A DNA stretch of 64,000 bases from Streptomyces fulvoviolaceus (GTDB taxonomy: Bacteria; Actinomycetota; Actinomycetes; Streptomycetales; Streptomycetaceae), in NCBI RefSeq assembly GCF_000718165.1, contig NZ_JOEY01000013.1:62001-126000 (forward strand), written 5' to 3'. The notes under the pieces were generated by a model. That model did no database searches, was not told where the DNA came from, and was given only the letters and a program-made list of their open reading frames with translations. Shown one piece after another: positions 8,038 to 16,870 of the stretch; within the stretch, counting starts at the first letter, position 1; every line of letters starts with the position of its first letter. Made by a program: the position numbers and the translations under genes.

Positions 8038-9228
8038 ATGGAGACGGACTGTACGAGACACGACACTCCGGTGAACGGCGTGATCACCCCGCTGCCCACC
8101 GGCACCCGCCTGCTGCACATCGGCCCCCACAAGACCGGCACGACCTCGATCCAGGGCGCGCTGTTCGAGGCCAAGGACACGATGGCCAAGCACGGCGTCG
8201 ACTTCCCCGGCACCAGCAGACACCCGATGTCGGCGGCCCTGGCCGTCTGCTCGCGCCCCGGGATGATGGGCAACACCAAGCCCACCGAGCGGCACTGGGA
8301 GACCCTGCTGGAGCAGGTGCATGCCACCGGTAAACGCACCTCGGTGATCAGCAGCGAGTTCTTCGCCGACGCCCCGGACGACGAGACCATCGCCCGTGTG
8401 GTCGAGGACCTCGGCGGTGAGCGGGTGCACGTCCTGATCACCCTGCGCCCGCTGGCCAGGATCATGCCCTCGCAGTGGCAGCAGTACGTGCAGAACGGTC
8501 TGCGCATGGGCTACGAGAACTGGCTCACGCACATGCTCAAGAAGGCTCCGTACGAGCAGCCCAACCCCAGCTTCTGGCGCCGCCACCGGCACGACCGGCT
8601 CGTGGAGCGCTGGGTCCGGGTGGTCGGTGCCGAGCGGATCACCGTCGTCGTGGTGGACGACAGCGACCGGGGCGGTCTGATGCGTACTTTCGAGCAGCTT
8701 CTCGGACTGCCCGCCGATCTCCTGCAGCCGGTCCCGGACGCCGCGAATCGCTCACTGACCCTCGCCGAGACCGAAATGCTGCGGAATCTTAATAAGGAAT
8801 TCCGTAGTAATGAACTCCCGGAGGAGCTTTATTCGCAGCTCGTCCGGTACGGCGCCATCATGCATATGAAGAACACGTGCGCTCCCGGTCCGGACGACGT
8901 GAAGATCAGTACTCCGCAATGGGCCGTCGAGGCCGCCGCCGAGATCGGCGCCGAGATGGCCGACCGGATCGCCGGAATGGGTGTGCGCGTCCTCGGTGAC
9001 CCCGCGCTCCTGTCCGCCGTACCGAAGCCCGCCGGACAGTCGCGCGGCAAGCCGGTGATCGCGCCCGAGGTCGCCGCCCAGGCCCTGTACGGCGCGCTGG
9101 CCGCGGCCGCCGAGGCGCCGGTCCAGCACACCACCCCGGCCAAGGCGCGCACCGTTCACCAGACGTCTTCGAAGGAACTCGTGCGGGTACTCGGCCATCG
9201 CTGCCTGAAGCGGCTGCGACGGCGCTGA
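8038..9228 (+). CDS. Sulfotransferase-like P-loop protein
   Basis: 396 residues. HIGPHKTGTTSIQ near residues 23-35 is the PAPS/P-loop motif of sulfotransferase-like proteins, and LITLRPLARIMPSQWQQYV resembles the 3'-phosphate-binding region (LRxPxxxxxSxW). No signal peptide or membrane segment is seen, so it is likely cytoplasmic. It opens the main wall-glycopolymer locus and could sulfate or otherwise modify a polymer precursor; the substrate is unknown. The start is uncertain: ATG 8038 lacks an SD but has TACGTT 9 nt upstream (leaderless-like); GTG 8071 is an alternative. Codons from about 8775 to 8880 are unusually AT-rich for this genome. Confidence 0.75.
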   Translation: METDCTRHDTPVNGVITPLPTGTRLLHIGPHKTGTTSIQGALFEAKDTMAKHGVDFPGTSRHPMSAALAVCSRPGMMGNTKPTERHWETLLEQVHATGKRTSVISSEFFADAPDDETIARVVEDLGGERVHVLITLRPLARIMPSQWQQYVQNGLRMGYENWLTHMLKKAPYEQPNPSFWRRHRHDRLVERWVRVVGAERITVVVVDDSDRGGLMRTFEQLLGLPADLLQPVPDAANRSLTLAETEMLRNLNKEFRSNELPEELYSQLVRYGAIMHMKNTCAPGPDDVKISTPQWAVEAAAEIGAEMADRIAGMGVRVLGDPALLSAVPKPAGQSRGKPVIAPEVAAQALYGALAAAAEAPVQHTTPAKARTVHQTSSKELVRVLGHRCLKRLRRR

Positions 9229-9243
9229 GCCGACTGCCGCCCG

Positions 9244-9300
9244 GTGGAGTTACGCTGAGCAATGGCTTACTCCCTGTGGAGTTACTCACAGCAATTCCAC
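9244..9300. repeat. Direct and inverted repeats before the CDP-ribitol gene
   Basis: GTGGAGTTAC occurs at 9244-9253 and again at 9276-9285 (32 bp apart). The second copy also starts an imperfect hairpin with AATTCCAC at 9293-9300. The 224-nt gap 9229-9452 contains no gene that I can support; this may be promoter or leader sequence. Confidence 0.4.
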
Positions 9301-9452
9301 CGGCGTTCGACGGAAGGTCTCGCCAATCACCAGGAGTGCAAGGTGAATGACAGGTTGCGCGCACATATGCGGTGGACGGCGCTCACCTTGCACTGCGGTA
9401 ACCCCAAGTGGGACCATTTCCAAGTTCCCTGTCGCCCCGAGGTAGGTCATCT

Positions 9453-10952
9453 GTGTCCCAGCACATCGCCAAGCCCCGTACCACCGCAGTGATCCTGGCC
9501 GGCGGTACCGGTCAGCGCGTGGGTCTTTCGATCCCCAAGCAGCTGCTGAAGATCGCCGGCAAGGCAGTCATCGAGCACACCCTGACCACCTTCGAGAACG
9601 CCGACTCGATCGACGACATCATCGTGCTGATGGCGCCGGGCTACGTGCCCGACATCGAGAAGATCGTCGCCAAGGCCGGGTTCAAGAAGGTCACCAAGAT
9701 CATCGAGGGTGGCTCCACCCGGAACGAGACGACCGAGCGCGCGATCGCCGCCCTCGGCGAGGGCCTGGCCGAGGGCGAGGACCGCAACGTCCTGTTCCAC
9801 GACGCCGTACGCCCCCTGCTCTCGCAGCGCGTGATCGACGACTGTGTGGTCGCCCTGGAGCGCTACCAGGCCGTCGACGTCGCCATCCCGTCCGCGGACA
9901 CCATCATCGTGACGCGCACGCACGGCGAGGACGGCGAGTTCATCACCGAGATCCCGGACCGCTCCCGGCTGCGCCGCGGCCAGACCCCGCAGGCCTTCAC
10001 GCTGTCCACGATCAAGCGCGCCTACGAGGTCGCGGCCGGCGACCCCAACTTCCAGGCCACGGACGACTGCTCGGTCGTGCTCAAGTACCTGCCGGACGTG
10101 CCGATCCACGTCGTCGCGGGCGACGAGTACAACATGAAGGTCACCCAGCCCGTCGACGTCTTCATCGCCGACAAGCTCTTCCAGCTCGCCTCGACCGCCG
10201 CGCCCGAGCAGGTCTCCGAGGAGGCCTACCGCGAGCTGCTGACCGGCAAGACGATCGTCGTCTTCGGCGGCTCGTACGGCATCGGCAAGGACATCGCCGA
10301 ACTCGCCGAGTCCTACGGCTCCAAGGTCTACGCGCTGGGCCGCTCCACCACCGGCACCCACGTCGAGAACCCGGAGGAGGTCGACGACGCGCTGTCCAAG
10401 GCGTACGCCGAGACCGGGCGCATCGACTACGTCGTCAACACCGCGGGCGTGCTGCGCATCGGCAAGCTCGCCGAGACCGACAACGCGACCATCGAGGAAG
10501 CGCTGAAGGTCAACTACCTGGCCCCGGTGCAGATCGCCCGCTCCTCCTACAAGTACCTCGCCGAGACCAAGGGCCAGCTGCTCCTCTACACCTCCAGCAG
10601 CTACACCCGCGGCCGCGCCGAGTACAGCCTCTACTCCTCGACCAAGGCCGCCATGGTGAACCTCACCCAGGCCCTGTCCGACGAGTGGGCCGGCGACGGT
10701 ATCCGGGTGAACTGCGTCAACCCGGAGCGCACCGCCACGCCGATGCGCACCAAGGCCTTCGGTCAGGAGGCCCCGGGCAGCCTGCTCTCGTCCGAGGTCG
10801 TGGCCCGCACCTCGCTCGACGTGCTGCTTTCCGAGCTGACCGGACACGTGATCGACGTCCGCCAGCTGGACCCGACCGCCTCGGCCGGCCAGGCCTCCGG
10901 CTTCGAGGCGGCACTGGCCAGTGTCCTCGACCGCCAGGACGGCGTGGCATAA
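9453..10952 (+). CDS. Bifunctional cytidylyltransferase/SDR oxidoreductase, probably CDP-ribitol synthesis
   Basis: 499 residues. The N-terminal half is an IspD/TarI-type cytidylyltransferase (AVILAGGTGQRVG, then IPKQLL, DAVRP and DDCSVV). The C-terminal half from about 265 is a short-chain dehydrogenase (GGSYGIGKD for the dinucleotide, NTAGVLRIG, and catalytic YSSTK). This matches the Haemophilus Bcs1/Acs1 architecture, which reduces ribulose 5-phosphate to ribitol 5-phosphate and activates it with CTP. GTG 9453 is chosen for the GAGGTAGG upstream. It would supply CDP-ribitol to the polymerases that follow; the polyol identity is inferred from the fusion type. Confidence 0.85.
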   Translation: MSQHIAKPRTTAVILAGGTGQRVGLSIPKQLLKIAGKAVIEHTLTTFENADSIDDIIVLMAPGYVPDIEKIVAKAGFKKVTKIIEGGSTRNETTERAIAALGEGLAEGEDRNVLFHDAVRPLLSQRVIDDCVVALERYQAVDVAIPSADTIIVTRTHGEDGEFITEIPDRSRLRRGQTPQAFTLSTIKRAYEVAAGDPNFQATDDCSVVLKYLPDVPIHVVAGDEYNMKVTQPVDVFIADKLFQLASTAAPEQVSEEAYRELLTGKTIVVFGGSYGIGKDIAELAESYGSKVYALGRSTTGTHVENPEEVDDALSKAYAETGRIDYVVNTAGVLRIGKLAETDNATIEEALKVNYLAPVQIARSSYKYLAETKGQLLLYTSSSYTRGRAEYSLYSSTKAAMVNLTQALSDEWAGDGIRVNCVNPERTATPMRTKAFGQEAPGSLLSSEVVARTSLDVLLSELTGHVIDVRQLDPTASAGQASGFEAALASVLDRQDGVA

Positions 10953-10977
10953 TCAAGAACTAATAGTGTTCTGTCAT

Positions 10978-11024
10978 TCAGGCCTCTGTGGCTGCCCGTT
11001 CACGGCGCATTCGCAGGGGCCTGA
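10978..11024 (+). terminator. Hairpin between the cytidylyltransferase and the first polymerase
   Basis: TCAGGCCTCTG (10978-10988) pairs with CAGGGGCCTGA (11014-11024) at 10 of 11 positions, with a 25-nt loop. There is no U-tract. It could be a weak terminator or attenuating structure. Confidence 0.4.
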
Positions 11025-11111
11025 GTCCGTAAATTTCCCGGAGCGTTCACAATCCTCTTTCCGGACTTTTTCGGTACTTACAACCGGCACCCCTCCCAGA
11101 GCAGGTTCTCA

Positions 11112-13163
11112 GTGATAACCACCGCTATTCGCGTCGCCCGGGTGGGCAGCGCGGCCGAGCTGGCCGCCGCGCTCCTCATGATCGCGGGCTACCCCGCTCT
11201 CATGGTGGCCGCGCTCGTCCCGAGCGTCCCCGCCTTCGCGGCCGCGACCGCCGTGACGTACCTGGCGGACCACTATCTGCACCGCAAGGGCAGCTATCTG
11301 ATCAACCGCCTCAGCAAGGTGCGCGCGGGCCTGTCGATCCGCTTCCTGATCAGGCAGCTTCTGCTGATCCTGTTGCTGGCCCGGATGTCCCTCTCGGACA
11401 ACCTGGTCTTCTACAGCGCGACCGCCTGCTTCATCGCGTTCTACGGCCTCCAGGCCCCGCACGGCGCGCTGGTCACCCTGATCCGCAACCGCCGCCGGAT
11501 GCCGGTCGCCACCCGCAACGTCGACCTGGCCTCGCGCATCCGTATCCCGGACGCCCCGCCGCAGGGACTGCTGAACCGCTCCGCCGAGAAGATGCTCCAC
11601 ATCGACCTGGCGGCCGTGGTCGGGATACTCGTCTCCGCCGTGCTGGACTCGGCGCTGCCCGGCTTCATCGGCTGCGGTGTCACGCTGCTCGTCGGCGGGC
11701 TGTACGTCCTGGCGCTGATGCCGTACGTGCGCGGCGGGAAGACCCCGCCGAACGCCGAGAAGGTGCTGGCCGCGGTCGACGGCTGGCTGCACGAGTACAA
11801 GCCGGAGACGGTGCTGTACTTCTCCGGCTCCAAGGACTCCGTCTACCAGGTCAACATGTGGCTGGAGACCATGGAGCAGCTGGAGACCCGGCCGCTGATC
11901 ATCCTGCGTGAGCGGGTCATACTGCAGAACCTCGCGCCCACCACGGTCCCCGTCATCTGCGTGCCCGGAGGGGTGCACCTGATGAACATGGACCTGTCCA
12001 CGGTGCGCGTCGCGCTGTACGCGGCGAACGTCGGCAAGAACATCCACCTGCTGCGCGTGCCCACCATGAAGCACGTCTTCATCGGCCACGGCGACAGCGA
12101 CAAGCTGGCGAGCGTCAACCCGTTCAGCAAGGTGTACGACGAGGTGTGGACCGCGGGCCGCGCGGGCCGCGACCGCTACGCCATCGCCGACGTCGGTGTC
12201 CTCGACGCCGACATCGCCGAGGTGGGCCGCCCGCAGCTGGCGCCGATCCGGACCTGGGAAGGCGTGCCGGAGGGTCGTATCCCCACCGTGTTGTACGCGC
12301 CCACCTGGGAGGGCTGGGACGGCGACCCGGGCAACACCTCGATCGTGCTCGCCGGCGAGAACATCGTGAAGAAGCTGGTGAAGGCCGACCCGCCGGTCCG
12401 CGTCCTGTACAAGCCGCACCCCTTCACCGGCACCGTCAGCGCCGAGGCCGGTGCCGCGCACCGGCGGCTCGTCGCCCTGATGGAGAAGGCCGCCGCCGAG
12501 CGCGCCACCGAAGCCCGCTTCACGGCCGACGAGGCCGTCCGGACGCAGGCCAAGGCCGAGCTCGCCCGCATCGAGGCCCGCGTCGCCGTGCTGGTCGGCA
12601 GCGGCGGCGACAAGGGCGACGAGGCCGACGCCACGCGTGACGGCGTCGTCGACGTCAAGAAGCACGAGGAGATCGCCCGGCTCCGGAACGAGTGGAACGA
12701 CACCTACTGGCGTTCCTTCCCGGCCTGGGAGCACCGCGTCATCTCGGGCGCCGAGCCGCGCCTGTACGACTGCTTCAACGTCTCCGACGCGATGGTCTCC
12801 GACATCTCCAGCGTGGTCTCCGACTTCATCGCGAGCGGCAAGCCGTACGCGGTGACGGACTCCGCGGAGCTGGGCGTGGAGGAGTTCAAGCGGCAGAACA
12901 CCGCGGTGCGCGCCGCCACGATCCTGTCCAACAGCGCCGCCGAGCTGGGCGAACTGCTGGAGGCCGTGCGTGACCGGGCCGCCGACCCGCTGGCCGAGGA
13001 CCGCAGGGAACTCAAGCAGTACCTGCTCGGTCCGGACGAGCCGACGTCCATCGAGCAGTTCAACACCGCGGTGGCGAACCTGGCGATCAAGGCCGAGGCG
13101 CGCAACGTCGGCCAGGAGTCACGGGTGGCCCAGGTCGCCGAGGCCGAGGCGACCGCGGGCTGA
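11112..13163 (+). CDS. CDP-polyol:poly(polyol phosphate) polymerase (TagF/TarL family)
   Basis: 683 residues. The N-terminal 220 residues contain several hydrophobic segments (for example AAALLMIAGYPALMVAALV). The C-terminal part has the CDP-glycerol/ribitol phosphotransferase core: VLYAPTWEGWDG, VLYKPHPFTG and SDISSVVSDFIASGKPYAV. Such enzymes polymerise polyol phosphate onto a lipid-linked teichoic acid primer at the membrane. The start GTG is poorly supported by an SD. It follows the CDP-ribitol-type gene, so ribitol phosphate is the likely unit. It is paralogous to the gene on the minus strand at 14608-16749, and the unit ends at the strong terminator at 13190-13240. Confidence 0.85.
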   Translation: MITTAIRVARVGSAAELAAALLMIAGYPALMVAALVPSVPAFAAATAVTYLADHYLHRKGSYLINRLSKVRAGLSIRFLIRQLLLILLLARMSLSDNLVFYSATACFIAFYGLQAPHGALVTLIRNRRRMPVATRNVDLASRIRIPDAPPQGLLNRSAEKMLHIDLAAVVGILVSAVLDSALPGFIGCGVTLLVGGLYVLALMPYVRGGKTPPNAEKVLAAVDGWLHEYKPETVLYFSGSKDSVYQVNMWLETMEQLETRPLIILRERVILQNLAPTTVPVICVPGGVHLMNMDLSTVRVALYAANVGKNIHLLRVPTMKHVFIGHGDSDKLASVNPFSKVYDEVWTAGRAGRDRYAIADVGVLDADIAEVGRPQLAPIRTWEGVPEGRIPTVLYAPTWEGWDGDPGNTSIVLAGENIVKKLVKADPPVRVLYKPHPFTGTVSAEAGAAHRRLVALMEKAAAERATEARFTADEAVRTQAKAELARIEARVAVLVGSGGDKGDEADATRDGVVDVKKHEEIARLRNEWNDTYWRSFPAWEHRVISGAEPRLYDCFNVSDAMVSDISSVVSDFIASGKPYAVTDSAELGVEEFKRQNTAVRAATILSNSAAELGELLEAVRDRAADPLAEDRRELKQYLLGPDEPTSIEQFNTAVANLAIKAEARNVGQESRVAQVAEAEATAG

Positions 13164-13189
13164 TTCCGGCGGCGGCTGCGGCTGCCACG

Positions 13190-13240
13190 AAACAGGGCCC
13201 GGATTTCTGAGGAGTGATCCTCGAAATCCGGGCCCTGTTT
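13190..13240 (+). terminator. Strong intrinsic terminator
   Basis: An 18-bp perfect stem joins 13190-13207 to 13223-13240, with an inner GAGG/CCTC extension (13209-13212 and 13219-13222). The right arm ends in TTT. It closes the polymerase transcript. Confidence 0.9.
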
Positions 13241-13415
13241 ACGTATGTCCTGGTGTGCGTGTCCGTGTCTGTCGTCCGCCTGTCGGCCCTGTCGTTTCGC
13301 CATGTGAGCTGGGTCACGAAATGATTCTTCCAAGGCAACCGCTTCCCGTGGCCAACCGTCTATCAGCTTGCCAATAAGGCGATTCGGGGAGGATTTTCCG
13401 TGACTAGGGGGAAAC

Positions 13416-14624
13416 GTGACCGTTACGCAGCCTGATGTGAGCGTGATCATCGGGGCGTACGAAGCGATGCCGTATCTCGTCGAGTGCCTGGCGTCCGTCG
13501 AGGCGCAGACCCTCGACCACGCGCGCATCGAGGTCATCGCGGTCGACGACGGCTCGACGGACGGCACCGGCGAGTACCTGGAGGAGTTCGCCGCCCGCAC
13601 CTCCCTCACCGTCACGGTGATCCGGCAGGACAACTCCGGCGGCCCCAGCGGCCCGCGCAACGTCGGCCTCGGCAAGGCCGCCGGCCGCTACGTCTTCTTC
13701 CTCGACGCCGACGACCGGCTCGGCCCCGAGGCCCTGGAGCGGATGGTCGCCATGGCCGACCGCAACAACACGGACGTCGTGGTCGGCAAGGTCGAGGGGG
13801 TCAACCGCAAGCCGCCGCAGTCCATGTGGGGCAGCACGCTGGAGCGCACCGACGTCTTCTCCTCCAACATCAAGTTCACGCTGAGCGCGCAGAAGCTCTT
13901 CCGCCGCGCCCTGCTGGAACGTCACAGCATGCGCTTCGACGAGTCCCTGTGGACCGGCGAGGACGCGCTGTTCACGATGGAGGCCTATCTGCGGGCGGAC
14001 GGCGTCTCCCTGATCGCCGACCACGTCTGCTACTACCTCGTGGGCCGCGAGGACGGCAAGCACGTGACGAAGAGCGGCAGCTGGACCCTGCGCTTCGACT
14101 CCGCGCGCGCCCTGATGACCCTGATCGCGGACATGGTCCCCGAGGGCCCGCGGCGCGACGCGCTCATGGTCCGCCCCTTCGTCGTCACGCTGCTGCCGCA
14201 GTTCGGCCCGAAGTTCCTCAAGAACAGCGAGAAGGTCCGGCAGCAGAAGCTCGACCTGGCGAAGCCGCTGATCGAGGCCTACTGGACCGACGAGGTCGCC
14301 CACCGCCTCAGGGTCCACGAGCGGTTGCGGGCGTACCTGCTGGCGGCGCAGCGGCCCGATCTCCTCCTGGACGTCCTGGAGTTCATCAAGAGCAACGAGA
14401 CTCCCGAGGCCGTCGTCGAGAAGAAGGGCCGCCGCCTCTACCTCGCCTACCCCCACTTCCGCGACCCGGAGGCCGGCATCCCCGACTCCGTCTTCCTCGC
14501 CGAACCGCGCGAGGCCCGCGACTTCCCGGGCTACCGCGCGGGTTCCGTCGACATACTGCTGCGCCGCGCGGTCCGCAAGGCCCGCCGGATGCTGCCGGTG
14601 CGGGGGGCTAGCGCGGCAGCGTGA
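13416..14624 (+). CDS. Family 2 glycosyltransferase
   Basis: 402 residues with a GT-A fold: VSVIIGAYEAMPYL, then DDGSTDGT (44-51), NSGGPSGPRNVG and FFLDADD (97-100), the metal and nucleotide-sugar DXD region. Similar proteins add sugars to teichoic acid or capsule repeats at the inner membrane face; donor and acceptor are unknown. The GTG start follows AGGGGGAAAC. It has its own upstream region after the terminator at 13190-13240. Its 3' end overlaps the convergent polymerase gene by 17 bp (14608-14624), so the two transcripts are antisense at their ends. Confidence 0.88.
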   Translation: MTVTQPDVSVIIGAYEAMPYLVECLASVEAQTLDHARIEVIAVDDGSTDGTGEYLEEFAARTSLTVTVIRQDNSGGPSGPRNVGLGKAAGRYVFFLDADDRLGPEALERMVAMADRNNTDVVVGKVEGVNRKPPQSMWGSTLERTDVFSSNIKFTLSAQKLFRRALLERHSMRFDESLWTGEDALFTMEAYLRADGVSLIADHVCYYLVGREDGKHVTKSGSWTLRFDSARALMTLIADMVPEGPRRDALMVRPFVVTLLPQFGPKFLKNSEKVRQQKLDLAKPLIEAYWTDEVAHRLRVHERLRAYLLAAQRPDLLLDVLEFIKSNETPEAVVEKKGRRLYLAYPHFRDPEAGIPDSVFLAEPREARDFPGYRAGSVDILLRRAVRKARRMLPVRGASAAA

Positions 14625-16749
14625 GGACGCCGGAGGTGGCCGCCGTCTCCCGTTCGGGTGCGGCCGGCGATTCCTGCCGCTGACCGGGAAGTTCCGCCGC
14701 CAGTCGGTCCGCCATCCGCGTGCGGTGCTCCCGCGCCACCGAACACAGCGCCTGCACGGCCGCGTTGAAGCGCACCTGCGAGGTCGGCTCGTCCGGCCCC
14801 AGCAGGCGTCGCTTCAACGCGGCCCGGGCGTCGGCCAGTTCGTCCCGCTCCGGGTGCCGTACGGCGTCCAGCAGCGCCGGCATCCCCGCCGCGTCCGGTG
14901 TCAGTACGGTCGCCGCACCGGCCGTCGGGAAGGCCGTACGGAACACGTCCTCGTCCAGCCCGCTGGTGTTGGCCACCGCGTAGGGCTTGCCGCTCGCCAG
15001 GAAGTCGCTGACCACGCTGGAGACGTCGCTGATCAGCAGGTCGGCCTGGTTGAAGCAGGTGTACAGCGCGGGCCGCGCGTCCGTGACGACCTGGTGCTCC
15101 GACGTAGGCAGGGAGGCCCAGTACGCCCGCTCCCAGGCCGCCGTCGCCCGGACCACCGCCTCGGCGCGGCCCGGCTCGGGCGTGGACTGCAGCAGCATCC
15201 GCTCGACCTGATCGGCGGCGGACCGGAAGGCGGTCGTGGTGAGCCGGTCCAACTCCTGTGTCCGACGCGCGAGTTCACCGTCGTTGGCGGGCCGCTCCCC
15301 GGTCCGCTCCCGGTTCGCCGCCCGGACCAGCTCCCGGATCCTGAGGTCCGCGGCGCCCGCCCGCGCGTCCACCGACCCGGTCAGCGGATGCGGCTTGTAC
15401 AGCAGCCGTACGCCGGGATCTGCCAGCAGCGCGCGTACGAGGTTCTCGCCGGCCTCGATCACCGAGGTGTTGCCGGGGTTGCCGTCCCAGCCCTCCCAGG
15501 TGGGCGCGTAGAGAACCGTGGTGTACGGCCCGGTCGGCGGGCCCGCGTACGGCCGTACGGCATCCAGCTGCGGGCGGCCGATCTCCCGGACGTCCTTGTC
15601 CTCGACGCCGACCTCGGCCGTCGCGTACCGCTCGCGCGCCGCGGGACCGGCCACCCACACCTCGTCGTAGGCCTTCGCGTACGGGTTGCACGAGGACAGC
15701 TTGTCGCTCTCGCCGTGGTTGACGAAGGTGTGCTTGAGGGTGGGGATGCGCAGGACCTGGGAGGTCTTGCCGGAGTTCGAGGGGTGGATGAGGGCCTGGA
15801 GCGTGGACTGCTCCAGACGCATCAGGGTGGTGACCTTCGGCAGACAGATGATCGGGACGTCGGTCGCGGCGATCTTCTGCACCATGAACCGCTCGCGCAG
15901 CACGATCACCGGCCGGCCCCGCAGTTTCGCGAGCGGCTCCAGCCACATGTTCGCCTGGTACGCCGAGGACGCCCCGCCGGAGAAGTAGAGGCCGACGGTC
16001 GGCCGGTACTCGGCCAGCCACGCGTCGAACCAGTCCAGCACCTCCTGCTCACCGGCCGGACGGCGGCTCGGCAGCAGCAGTACCAGAAGGTCGTACAGGC
16101 CCTTCAGCGAGAGGCCGAGGGAGACGGCGATGCCGAAGGCCGCGTACCGCGGCTCGCCGGTCACCGCCGTGGCCAGCAGGCCCGCCGTCGACGGCATGCC
16201 GAAGACCAGCAGGCGCTGGCCGGGGCGGCGCAGCAGGGCGGACGGGGCCGGGGACAGGCGCAGGGCGGAGGCGTCGATGTTGCGGGTGACCACCGGCAGG
16301 GTGCGGATACGGCGGACCAGGACCGAGACCGCCTGGATCGCGCAGTGCAGCGTGTAGAAGACGAGCAGACCGGCCACGAGCGCGGCGTACGCCGTCTCCC
16401 GGTCCTGCTCGCTCAGCCGCAGCAGGCCGACGACGAGCAGCAGGTCGCGCAGCACGTGCCGGACGGTGATGTCCGCGTGCGACTTGGCGAACACGGACAC
16501 CATGCCGCGCTGCCACCGGTGCAGCACGCCTTCGACGAGCAGGGAGGTGGCGGTGGCGGCGAGCAGCAGCGGTACGTGCGGACGCAGGGCGGCCACGGCC
16601 TGGGCGGCGAAGGCGGCCCCGAGCACGGCCACGACGAGCACTCTGGCCGTGGTCTGCCGACGGGGGAGCCGCAGGGTGGGCCGCAGTCGGGGGCGGCGGG
16701 GGGATCTGGATCTCGTCGCGAACCGCCGACGGGGGAGACGTGTGAGCAC
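14608..16749 (-). CDS. Second TagF/TarL-type glycerophosphotransferase family polymerase
   Basis: 713 residues. An Arg-rich N-terminus and several hydrophobic segments are followed by the catalytic region: KHTFVNHGESDKLSS, VLYAPTWEGWDG, LLYKPHPLTG and SDVSSVVSDFLASGKPYAV. Key motifs match the paralogue at 11112-13163, but the mid-regions differ, suggesting another acceptor or polymer step. GTG 16749 is preferred because GGAG lies 8 nt upstream; the GTG at 16758 leaves the SD no room. It is transcribed away from the pyruvyl transferase gene, convergent with and overlapping the GT2 gene. Confidence 0.85.
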   Translation of the reverse strand: MLTRLPRRRFATRSRSPRRPRLRPTLRLPRRQTTARVLVVAVLGAAFAAQAVAALRPHVPLLLAATATSLLVEGVLHRWQRGMVSVFAKSHADITVRHVLRDLLLVVGLLRLSEQDRETAYAALVAGLLVFYTLHCAIQAVSVLVRRIRTLPVVTRNIDASALRLSPAPSALLRRPGQRLLVFGMPSTAGLLATAVTGEPRYAAFGIAVSLGLSLKGLYDLLVLLLPSRRPAGEQEVLDWFDAWLAEYRPTVGLYFSGGASSAYQANMWLEPLAKLRGRPVIVLRERFMVQKIAATDVPIICLPKVTTLMRLEQSTLQALIHPSNSGKTSQVLRIPTLKHTFVNHGESDKLSSCNPYAKAYDEVWVAGPAARERYATAEVGVEDKDVREIGRPQLDAVRPYAGPPTGPYTTVLYAPTWEGWDGNPGNTSVIEAGENLVRALLADPGVRLLYKPHPLTGSVDARAGAADLRIRELVRAANRERTGERPANDGELARRTQELDRLTTTAFRSAADQVERMLLQSTPEPGRAEAVVRATAAWERAYWASLPTSEHQVVTDARPALYTCFNQADLLISDVSSVVSDFLASGKPYAVANTSGLDEDVFRTAFPTAGAATVLTPDAAGMPALLDAVRHPERDELADARAALKRRLLGPDEPTSQVRFNAAVQALCSVAREHRTRMADRLAAELPGQRQESPAAPERETAATSGVLTLPR

Positions 16750-16870
16750 TGCGGTCACTCCAAGGTCGCAGCATGACGGACGCCCGGGTTAACGCCTGTC
16801 GACCTGTGGACGACACGCGCGTGTCCGGGCGCCTTGGAGTGGTTGCGGAGTGTAAAGGGCGGGTCGGCCG

